From: Agrobacterium sp. RAC06
GTDB lineage: Bacteria > Pseudomonadota > Alphaproteobacteria > Rhizobiales > Rhizobiaceae
NCBI RefSeq assembly: GCF_001713475.1
Contig: NZ_CP016499.1
Location: 1,612,001-1,676,000, forward strand
Reading direction: 5' to 3'
DNA length: 64,000 bases
Shown: positions 1 to 7,276 of the stretch, piece after piece
How positions within the stretch are numbered: the first letter of the stretch is position 1
How the letters are laid out: each line of letters begins with the position of its first letter
Translations under genes and position numbers: made by a program
The notes under the pieces: generated by a model
The model's database searches: none
Told to the model about the DNA's origin: nothing
What the model saw: only the letters and a program-made list of their open reading frames with translations

Positions 1-2838
1 GCCGAGCCGCTCGCGCTCCATCTTCAGACGGTCGAGATTGCGCTCGACCTCGCGCAGGTCGCCGATCTCGGAGGGGTCCTTGAGACCGGTCAGGCGGAAG
101 GCCTCATGCGGGCTGACATTTAGCGTATCGCCGATACGGGTCTCGGCCTCGATGCGCCATTCGCGGGCAGAGACCAGACGCTCTTCGGCGCGGCCGCGCT
201 TTTCTCTGCTTTCGGCGAGTTCAGCCAGGGCGGCTGCCGCCTTCTGGTCGGCCTCGCGCTGGCGGGTTTCTGCCTCGATCAGGCGATCGGCGGCATCGCG
301 GCGGTCCTTCTCGGCCTTATCGAGGGCGGTCATCAGATTGCGCCGCTTGTCCTCGAATTCGTCGGGCGCCATTTCGAGATCGGTGATCTCGTCGCGGGCC
401 TCGGCCTCACGCTCGCGCAGCGTTGCGATGTGTTCTTCCGCAGACTTGGCTCGGTTCTGCCAGTTCTGCTTTTCCTGGCGGATCGAGAGGATGCGGCGGC
501 GGCGCATTTCATCTTCGCGGGCGAGGCCCTCGAAACGGGCGCGCGCTTCGGCGAGCAGGCCACGATCGCGGGCAACGACGGCCTCAGCTTCCCGCAGGCG
601 GGCGTCGAGAGCAGAGAGGTCAGGCGTCTCCTCCATCTCGATGCGGGCGGTTTCTTCCTGCTCGACGATCTCCTCGATCTGGGCCTTCAACCCGTTCACC
701 GCCTCCTCGATCACCTCGCGGCGGCGGATGAGATCGCCGGAGGCGCGTTCGGCCTGGGCAAGGGCATCGCGGGCTTCGGCCAGGCTTCGAACCGTCAGGC
801 GGCTGCGGTCGCGGGCTTGCGTGAGGCGGGCTTCCTCGGTGCGGATGGCATCTGCGGCTTCGGCGAGACGATCCTCGGCCTCGACCATCTGGTCGCGGGC
901 TTCCTCGGTTTCGATCTCGATTTCGGCAAGCCGGTTCTTCTGGGCCAAGCGCAGGGCGGCGGCACTCGGGGCATCGGCGCCGGTGACATGGCCGTCCCAG
1001 CGATAAACCGCACCATCGCGGGTGACGAGGCGCTGGCCGGGGGCGAGTTTGGGCATCAGGGCAAGCGCTTCGGCTTCCTCGACGACGCCGATTTGGCGAA
1101 GCGCGCGGTTGAGCGCTGCGGGTGCGCGGACATGGGTGATCAGGGGCTTCGCGCCAGACGGCAGGCCTGCGTCCCCTGCCCCGTCACCATTGCCATGCCA
1201 ATGGGCCGGGGCTGTGGGATCAAGCGCGCTGTCGAGATCGTCGCCGAGGGCGGCACCGAGGGCCGTTTCATAACCGCGATCGACGGAGAGTTCGTCGGCG
1301 ACCGGCGGGAAGTCGCCCGTGGTCGTTGAGGCGAGGATGCGGGCGATGGTGCGGGCTTCGGTCTCCAGCCCGTTGACGCGGGCACGCGCGGCGTCCAGCG
1401 GCTGGCGCAGATGGCTTTCGGTGCGGCGGGCTTCGGTCAGCGCTGCTTCCGCCTCCATGGCCGCACTTTCGGCGTCAGCGACGGCCTGTTCGGCGATCTC
1501 GACCATTTCGCGCTTTTCGTCCGGATCAGGCAAGGCTGCTATGCGGTCGGAGATGTCGGAGAGTTCACGGGAGGCATCGGAGACCTGACGCTCCAGCCTT
1601 GCGCGGCGCTCCGTGAGGTCGCGGATGGCACGTTCCAGCTGGTTGCGGCCGGCAGCGGCTTCGGCGCGCTCTGCGGTCAACCGGGTGAAGTCGCGTTCAC
1701 TATCGGCAATCGTTGCAGCAGCGGCGTCGAAGGTCTCCTTCGCCTCCTCACCGAAGCGGCCGGCATCGGCGAGGATTTCCTCGAGTTCGGCTTCTTCCTC
1801 GGAAAGACGGGAAATGACCTCGGCATTCTCAGAGACGAGGCGTTCCTCACGGCGGATGTCTTCATCGAGCTGGGCAAGGCGGCGGGTCAGCTCATCGCGG
1901 CGACGGAGAATCCGGTTCGCTTCTTCGTCGAGTTGGCTGCGGGCGATCTGCAGGCGCTGCAAGGCGGCGGCGCATTTTGCCTCCTCCTCGCGCAGTTCCG
2001 GCATCTTCAGGCTTGCGATGGCCTGGAGCTTGGCCGCCTCCATCTGGTGGTTCGCCTTTTCCGCGACCGTGGACATGGCCTGGTTCAAGGCGCTCTCGGC
2101 CTCGCCTTCAGCCTGCTTGGCCTGCGACCAGCGGATATGCAGGAGCATGGCGTCATGGGCGCGGATGTCGGCCGACAGTTGCTTGAAACGGTTGGCCTGC
2201 CGGGCCTGGCGCTTGAGGCTCTCGATCTGGCTTTCCAGCTGGGCGGTGATGTCTTCCAGTCGCTCGAGATTGGTTTCCGCCGCACGCAGCCTGAGTTCCG
2301 CCTCGTGGCGGCGGGAATGCAGGCCGGAAATGCCAGCGGCTTCTTCGAGCAATTGCCGCCGCGCCTGGGGTTTGGCCGAAATCAGTTCGCCGATACGACC
2401 CTGGCCGACCATGGAAGGCGAGCGAGCCCCCGTCGAGGCATCGGCAAACAGAAGCTGCACATCCTTGGCGCGGGCCTCCTTGCCGTTGATGCGATAGACC
2501 GAGCCATTGCCGCGCTCGATGCGGCGGGTCACCTGGATCTCATCGGCATCGTTGAAGGCCGCCGGTGCCGTGCGGTCGGAATTGTCGAGATAGAGGCCGA
2601 CTTCGGCCGAGTTGCGTGCAGGACGATTGCCGGAACCGGAGAAGATCACGTCGTCCATGCCGGACGCGCGCATGTTCTTGTAGGAATTCTCGCCCATCAC
2701 CCAGCGGAGCGCTTCGACGAGGTTCGACTTGCCGCAGCCATTCGGTCCTACAATGCCGGTAAGGCCCCGTTCGATGACGAATTCGGAGGGTTCGACGAAG
2801 GACTTGAAGCCGACAACGCGGAGGCGGTTGAATTTCAT
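1..2838 (-). CDS. smc: Chromosome segregation ATPase SMC (partial, C-terminus off the left edge)
   Basis: This is the SMC subunit of bacterial condensin, which organises and helps segregate the chromosome with ScpA and ScpB. The start codon at 2838 gives 'MKFNRLRVVGFKSFVEPSEF', the usual SMC beginning. The Walker A motif 'GPNGCGKS' is at residues 31-38. Residues of about 170-500 and 660-946 are long Glu/Arg/Ala-rich coiled coils, with a hinge between them at about 510-640 ('GYETALGAALGDDLDSALD'). The 946 codons present are most of a protein that is usually about 1150 residues; the ABC signature and Walker B are beyond the edge. The upstream neighbour on the same strand is the DsbA-like gene, 81 bases away, so the two may be co-transcribed. 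Confidence 0.97.
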   Translation of the reverse strand, partial: MKFNRLRVVGFKSFVEPSEFVIERGLTGIVGPNGCGKSNLVEALRWVMGENSYKNMRASGMDDVIFSGSGNRPARNSAEVGLYLDNSDRTAPAAFNDADEIQVTRRIERGNGSVYRINGKEARAKDVQLLFADASTGARSPSMVGQGRIGELISAKPQARRQLLEEAAGISGLHSRRHEAELRLRAAETNLERLEDITAQLESQIESLKRQARQANRFKQLSADIRAHDAMLLHIRWSQAKQAEGEAESALNQAMSTVAEKANHQMEAAKLQAIASLKMPELREEEAKCAAALQRLQIARSQLDEEANRILRRRDELTRRLAQLDEDIRREERLVSENAEVISRLSEEEAELEEILADAGRFGEEAKETFDAAAATIADSERDFTRLTAERAEAAAGRNQLERAIRDLTERRARLERQVSDASRELSDISDRIAALPDPDEKREMVEIAEQAVADAESAAMEAEAALTEARRTESHLRQPLDAARARVNGLETEARTIARILASTTTGDFPPVADELSVDRGYETALGAALGDDLDSALDPTAPAHWHGNGDGAGDAGLPSGAKPLITHVRAPAALNRALRQIGVVEEAEALALMPKLAPGQRLVTRDGAVYRWDGHVTGADAPSAAALRLAQKNRLAEIEIETEEARDQMVEAEDRLAEAADAIRTEEARLTQARDRSRLTVRSLAEARDALAQAERASGDLIRRREVIEEAVNGLKAQIEEIVEQEETARIEMEETPDLSALDARLREAEAVVARDRGLLAEARARFEGLAREDEMRRRRILSIRQEKQNWQNRAKSAEEHIATLREREAEARDEITDLEMAPDEFEDKRRNLMTALDKAEKDRRDAADRLIEAETRQREADQKAAAALAELAESREKRGRAEERLVSAREWRIEAETRIGDTLNVSPHEAFRLTGLKDPSEIGDLREVERNLDRLKMERERLG

Positions 2839-2919
2839 GGCGCCACCCCCCGCCGAAGAAACGCACGAAAAACGGGCGCACGGGTTTCCCCGGCGCCCGT
2901 CGTCAGGACGGATCGTCGA

Positions 2920-3666
2920 TCAGAGCATGCTGTCGATGAGGGCCGACATGGAGTCAACCGACATGTCCCCCGAATAGGCCTTGCCATTGATCAGGAAGGT
3001 CGGGGTCGACTGGACACCGAATTCCTGGGCGCCGCGGTCGCGGACTGCCGACACATCACCGGCAAGCTGGGCGTTCGTCAAGCAGGCGTCGAAGCTCTCC
3101 TGTGTAAAACCGGCAAGCTTGGACATTTGCAGCATGGCATTGCGCACGTCGCCGTCGGCCGGCGCGGCCCAGGCGGACTGCTGCTTGAGAAGCGTGGAGA
3201 CGAAGGGGAAGTAGCGCTCTTCGGTCGTGCAACGCGCCAGCATGAAGGCCGCCAGCGATGCGGTGTCCTGCGGGAACGGGAATTCGCGCACGACGAAATA
3301 GACCTTGCCGGTGTCGACATAACGCGCCTTGATTTCGTCGAAGGTGCGAACGTGGAAGTTTGCACAATGCGAGCAGGTCATCGACATGTATTCGATGATC
3401 TTGACCGGCGCGTTCGGGTCACCGAGCGCCATTTCCTTCAGCGGGCCGGGCTTCAATGCCTCTTCCATGTCGACGTCGCGATCGGCAGTCGGGATCTCGG
3501 CAGAGGTCGTCGAGGCGGTCGTCTCGTTGCTGACAGCGGGTTTGGGCTCGGCACTGGCGGCCTTGTCTTCTGCGTCGCTGCAGGCGGTGAGTGCCAGACC
3601 GACGGCGGCAATGGCGATACCGCCGAGGAGGCGGCGCTTGGTGATCGAGAGTTCGGATGTCGACAT
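2920..3666 (-). CDS. DsbA-family thiol-disulfide oxidoreductase, probable lipoprotein
   Basis: A 248-residue envelope thioredoxin-fold protein. An N-terminal hydrophobic segment (about residues 13-28) ends in 'LTAC', a lipobox with Cys29, so the mature protein is probably an inner-membrane lipoprotein. A Ser/Thr/Ala-rich linker follows. The redox centre is 'CSHC' at residues 98-101 within 'YMSMTCSHCANFH'. The cis-Pro loop is probably 'VQSTPTFLINGK'. It is expected to oxidise or handle thiols of exported proteins. I remember it next to smc in related rhizobia, and that neighbour is present here. The exact physiological substrate cannot be read from sequence. Confidence 0.92.
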   Translation of the reverse strand: MSTSELSITKRRLLGGIAIAAVGLALTACSDAEDKAASAEPKPAVSNETTASTTSAEIPTADRDVDMEEALKPGPLKEMALGDPNAPVKIIEYMSMTCSHCANFHVRTFDEIKARYVDTGKVYFVVREFPFPQDTASLAAFMLARCTTEERYFPFVSTLLKQQSAWAAPADGDVRNAMLQMSKLAGFTQESFDACLTNAQLAGDVSAVRDRGAQEFGVQSTPTFLINGKAYSGDMSVDSMSALIDSML

Positions 3667-3852
3667 GGGTCAGTTACCTGCGTTGCAAGGATCTTGGATG
3701 GCTTCACCGTTATAACGGCAAAAGGCGCCAAACAAGGCAGGCTCCCACCTGAAAAATCAAAGATCCGTGACCTTTTAACCGTAGCCACGGCAAAATTGCC
3801 GAGACCGGCAAGTCATGTGCCTGCCGGTCCAGCATCAGTTTAAGGTGCGTTT

Positions 3853-4206
3853 TCAGCGAACCACGGGACGGCTCACCAGCGACTGCACCGTGTAAACGAG
3901 GATCGCGATGCCGATGGCCCCCATGGCGGCGACGCCGAGCAGCACGATGATATCGACGGGACCGCCGATGTCACCAAAGCCGGAGCGGGTGACGGCCTGG
4001 ACGAACCAGACGGCGCCGATCGCGCCGAGCGGCATGGCAAGCTGGGCCAGCAGGAACTTCTTCCAGGAGACCTGGCGATCGCGGATCAGCACGTAAAGAT
4101 AGGCGAGCGTGATCACGGCTGCAACCGCGACCATGACCCAGAACAGGGTATGGCCGAAGATCTCTTCGAGAACCGCGACGATCATTCCGACAGTCATGTC
4201 CTTCAT
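3853..4206 (-). CDS. Small inner-membrane protein, DUF5368-like, paired with SQR
   Basis: A 117-residue hydrophobic protein with about three transmembrane segments (residues about 17-37, 52-72 and 83-106) and basic cytoplasmic loops such as 'RDRQVSWKK'. Its start lies 10 bases after the stop of the sulfide:quinone oxidoreductase, so the pair is almost certainly one operon. It resembles the DUF5368 family, which I recall as a companion of such oxidoreductases; this assignment is from memory of the family pattern. No catalytic motif is visible. A role as a membrane partner or anchor for the exported SQR is inference from the pairing. Confidence 0.7.
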   Translation of the reverse strand: MKDMTVGMIVAVLEEIFGHTLFWVMVAVAAVITLAYLYVLIRDRQVSWKKFLLAQLAMPLGAIGAVWFVQAVTRSGFGDIGGPVDIIVLLGVAAMGAIGIAILVYTVQSLVSRPVVR

Positions 4207-4216
4207 GGCATCCTCC

Positions 4217-5518
4217 TCAGGCGCGACCGCGCAGCATGGCGTTATAGGTGGGTTTCAAGGCGATCTCCTTCATCAGCCAGGAAATCCAGAGCTCTTCCAG
4301 CGGGGCGATCAGTCCGGGGAAGGACGGGACGAGATTGTCCTTGTAGTCGAACTCGACCAGCATCGCCGAGCCGATGCGGGTGATCAGCGGGCAGGACGTA
4401 TAGCCATCGTAACTTTCCTTGCTCTCGCGCCCCTCGATCTGGGCGACGAGCTGGTCGACGGCGACGGGCACCTGCCATTTGACGCTGGCCGCCGTCTTGC
4501 CCTTCGGCACGCCGGCGATGTCGCCGACCGCGAAGACCTCGGGATAACGCATGTGGCGCAGGGTGTGCTTGTCGACCTCGACCCAGCCCTGGCCCACCCA
4601 TTTGTCGGCCCAGGGCAGCGGGCTGTTCAGGATGACATCGGGCGCCCGCATCGGCGGGATGACATTGGTGAAGTCATAGCCGAGTTCCTTGTCGCCTTCC
4701 GGCGTGGTGAAGGTGGCGATCTTGCGCACGGGATCGATCTTCTTCATCACGTGTTCGTAGACCGTGTCGATGCCACGCTCCTCATAGAGCATGCGCACTT
4801 TTTCGGAGACGATCGGCACCCCGAAAAGCGCCTTGTTGTGGGCAGCATAGACGATCTTGGAGTTGCTGCGGGTACCCTTGCGGGTCAGGTAGTCCTCGGT
4901 GAGGAAGGTGTATTTCAGCGGGGCGCCGGCGCATTTCATCTCGGTCGCCGGGCGCGAGAAGAGGGCAAGACCGCCCTTGTCGGTGAAGCGGTCCATCTCC
5001 GCCCAGGTCTTCTCGGCGTAATCAGGGCCTGCATAGACAGAACCGATGCCGTCCTTGCCGATCAGGTCGAGCGACATGCCTTCGATGGCTGCGTAGTCGA
5101 GCTTGAGACCGGTTGCGACGAACAGGAAATCGTATTCGATCGCCTTGCCGCTTTCCGTCACCACCTTCTTGCCGTCGGGATCAACTTCGGCCGCACCTTC
5201 CTCGATCCATTCGACGCCGGAAGGCAGCCAGTCGGCCGTGCCGGACACGGAATAGGACGCGGGCTTGAGGCCTGCGGCGATCAGCGTGAAGCCCGGCTGG
5301 TACCAATGCTGCTTGCGCGGATCGAGAATGGTGATCCTGGCGCCGTCGAGTCGGTTGGACAACTGGTTGGCAAGCGCCGTTCCGGCCGCACCCGCACCAA
5401 GGATCAGAATTCGGGCATTGGTCTTGACGGGTTGTGCCGTCGCGCTGTGCAAAGGTGCCGCGGCCAGTGCCGCACCACCGGCCGCCAGACCGAAAAATTG
5501 TCGTCTGCTGGTTTTCAT
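4217..5518 (-). CDS. sqr: Sulfide:quinone oxidoreductase, type II (mitochondrial-like), Tat-exported
   Basis: A flavoprotein expected to oxidise sulfide and pass electrons to quinone. Start chosen at 5518 ('MKTSRRQFFGLAAGG') because a purine-rich ribosome site lies just upstream and it opens a twin-arginine signal ('SRRQFF'), so the enzyme should fold inside and be exported by Tat. The FAD-binding motif is 'ILILGAGAAGTALANQL'. The two conserved redox cysteines are Cys196 in 'KCAGAP' and Cys376 in 'YDGYTSCPL'; the latter signature is typical of the eukaryote-like type II SQR. Length of 433 residues fits. It precedes the small membrane protein as a two-gene operon. A flavocytochrome c flavoprotein subunit is the alternative. 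Confidence 0.85.
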   Translation of the reverse strand: MKTSRRQFFGLAAGGAALAAAPLHSATAQPVKTNARILILGAGAAGTALANQLSNRLDGARITILDPRKQHWYQPGFTLIAAGLKPASYSVSGTADWLPSGVEWIEEGAAEVDPDGKKVVTESGKAIEYDFLFVATGLKLDYAAIEGMSLDLIGKDGIGSVYAGPDYAEKTWAEMDRFTDKGGLALFSRPATEMKCAGAPLKYTFLTEDYLTRKGTRSNSKIVYAAHNKALFGVPIVSEKVRMLYEERGIDTVYEHVMKKIDPVRKIATFTTPEGDKELGYDFTNVIPPMRAPDVILNSPLPWADKWVGQGWVEVDKHTLRHMRYPEVFAVGDIAGVPKGKTAASVKWQVPVAVDQLVAQIEGRESKESYDGYTSCPLITRIGSAMLVEFDYKDNLVPSFPGLIAPLEELWISWLMKEIALKPTYNAMLRGRA

Positions 5519-5868
5519 TGCTTCCTCCCCCGGGGTGCAGCAAGTGCCCCCTTGCCTGTTCTGGATAACGCCTCGCCGACACAGCATCGCCTACGGCTGG
5601 GCCTCCCAACGCTGATCGTTAAATATATATACTATTTCGTATCTTCGACGCAACGTAGTTATTGAAATTTCACACTAGACTGTCGTCGGGGATTTCCCTG
5701 CCCGCGCATTGCCGCGGGATCATCAGGCCTGTAACAATTCATCGCGGATGACCGATGAAGACGGCAAAGACCCAAACTTGGCCGGTCCAGTCGCGTTTGA
5801 GTTATTCTAACAAGATCTTAACGTGCCCTAGAGATTTCAGCTCGATCACAGTCAGAGTTCCTTTTCCC
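5519..5868. other. Intergenic region, divergent promoters of SQR and the TPR-barrel operon
   Basis: These 350 bases separate two divergent operons. An AT-rich stretch at about 5617-5640 ('taaatatatatactattt') is the most promoter-like part on the SQR side. A 15-bp motif at 5771-5785 is repeated upstream of the SulP operon (listed separately). A second AT-rich part at about 5801-5822 could hold the promoter of the TPR-barrel operon. I see no protein-coding sequence that I would support here: frames that run into this region read into non-conserved sequence upstream of the credible signal peptide at 5869. Confidence 0.6.
5771..5785. promoter_or_regulatory. 15-bp motif shared by both operons of the cyclase/SulP cluster, copy 1
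   Basis: The sequence 'cccaaacttggccgg' lies 84 bases before the TPR-barrel start codon. Its core 'ccaaacttgg' is a near-palindrome. The same 15 bases recur at 16716-16730, upstream of the tandem SulP operon, and both copies are followed by 'cag' after two mismatched bases. A shared operator is inference. Confidence 0.45.
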
Positions 5869-7266
5869 ATGACGTTGCCGAAGAGCCGGGAGACTTTCTC
5901 TCTCGCTACCCATAATCTGAGCCTTGCACTTGCCACCTTTTGCGTGGCGTTGTCCGTGGGCGGAGCCCTGGCGCAGCAATCCCAAAACGTTGCGCCGCGG
6001 ACGGGCAGCGCATCGATCGACGAGGTCGAGGCCAAGCGAGAAGCCTTGTTCGGCCGGATGATGGCAGCACCCGACGATCTCGACACCGCTTTCGAATATG
6101 CAGCGCTGTCCTCCGAGGCCGGCGATCTGGAAGGGGCGATCTCGACGCTCGAACGTATGCTGATCTACGCGCCCGGCCTGCCACGACTGCAGCTTGAGCT
6201 CGGCGTTCTCTATTATCGCCTCGGCGCCTACGAGACCGCGCGCCAGTATTTCGACGCGGCGAAGTCCGCAGGCGACATGCCACCGGAGGTCTCCGCCAAG
6301 GTCGATCAGTATCTTTCGGCCATCGACCAGCGCGGCGCCCCCTCGCAATTCTCCGGCATGATCAGGACCGGCATCCGGTATCAGAGCAATGCCAATGCGG
6401 GCCCGGGCAATTCGACGGTGACGCTGAATGGCCTGTCCTACACACTGGACGGCTTGAGCGTCGCCGGCAAGGACTTCAACGGCTTCGTCAATGGCGGGCT
6501 GCGCTATCGCCATGACACCGATATCCAGGGACTATCGCTGGAGGCAGGCCTTTCCGGCTATGCCGCCGGCTACCGCGACCGCAACACACTGAACACGGCT
6601 GCGGTCGAGGCCTATGCCGGCCCGGTCTTCGATCTTGGACGTTTCGGGCTCGACGACCGGACGCTCTCCGTCCTCCTGACCACCAGCGGCGTGCTGATCG
6701 AGGGCGACCGGTATATGGCATCCGCGGGGGTCTCGACGACGATCGACTGGCAGGTGACACCGGTCGACAGTCTTTCGGGCAGCCTGCAATACCGCTACGA
6801 GGATTTTTCCAACACCAAGTCCCGCCGGACCGCAAATCTGCAGAGCGGCCATCGTTTCGATGGCCAGTTTTCCTGGTCGCACAATCTCACTGAAGACTTC
6901 AGCCTGACGGGGCGCATTCTTGCGACCCGGCGCGACGCGGAGGTGGGTTACCTGTCCTCCAGCGAACTGGGCGGGGCGATCTCCGGTACCTATCGCTATG
7001 CCGCCCTTATCGGCGACGGGCCGGCCTGGATCACCGGGGTGGAAGCGGCCGTCGCCGGACGCGGCTACGACGATCCCGACAGCATGATCAATTCGGCGAC
7101 GCGTCAGCGAGACACCGACTTCAGCCTCAACCTGCGCCAGATCGTGCCGTTCAACGAGCGCGTGGCGCTCGTCGCAGAGGCCGGCTACCGCAAGGTCTGG
7201 TCGAACTATGACATCAAGAGCTTTGACAACATCTCGCTGTCGATCGGCATCCAGTCCGCGTTCTAG
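5869..7266 (+). CDS. TPR plus beta-barrel outer-membrane protein, DUF560/Slam-like
   Basis: A 465-residue exported protein. Start chosen at 5869 ('MTLPKSRETF') because it leads into a clean signal peptide cut near 'GGALAQQ'; a longer frame from 5755 adds unlikely residues. Residues of about 50-155 form tetratricopeptide helices ('DLEGAISTLERMLIYAPG', 'ELGVLYYRLGAYETARQYF'). From about 165 to the end the protein alternates aromatic and polar residues as a 12-16 strand barrel and finishes in Phe, as outer-membrane proteins do. The junction 'GIRYQSNANAGPG' resembles the surface lipoprotein assembly modifier (Slam, DUF560, type XI secretion) family. The next gene, 10 bases on, could be its cargo. 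Family call is moderately sure; cargo is inference. Confidence 0.75.
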   Translation: MTLPKSRETFSLATHNLSLALATFCVALSVGGALAQQSQNVAPRTGSASIDEVEAKREALFGRMMAAPDDLDTAFEYAALSSEAGDLEGAISTLERMLIYAPGLPRLQLELGVLYYRLGAYETARQYFDAAKSAGDMPPEVSAKVDQYLSAIDQRGAPSQFSGMIRTGIRYQSNANAGPGNSTVTLNGLSYTLDGLSVAGKDFNGFVNGGLRYRHDTDIQGLSLEAGLSGYAAGYRDRNTLNTAAVEAYAGPVFDLGRFGLDDRTLSVLLTTSGVLIEGDRYMASAGVSTTIDWQVTPVDSLSGSLQYRYEDFSNTKSRRTANLQSGHRFDGQFSWSHNLTEDFSLTGRILATRRDAEVGYLSSSELGGAISGTYRYAALIGDGPAWITGVEAAVAGRGYDDPDSMINSATRQRDTDFSLNLRQIVPFNERVALVAEAGYRKVWSNYDIKSFDNISLSIGIQSAF

Positions 7267-7276
7267 GAGCATCACG

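Noticed and set aside
1411..3843. Long plus-strand open frame opposite smc and dsbA
   Set aside because: The minus-strand smc and DsbA-like genes are certain from their motifs. High GC keeps antisense frames open, and the plus-strand translation has no recognisable domain.
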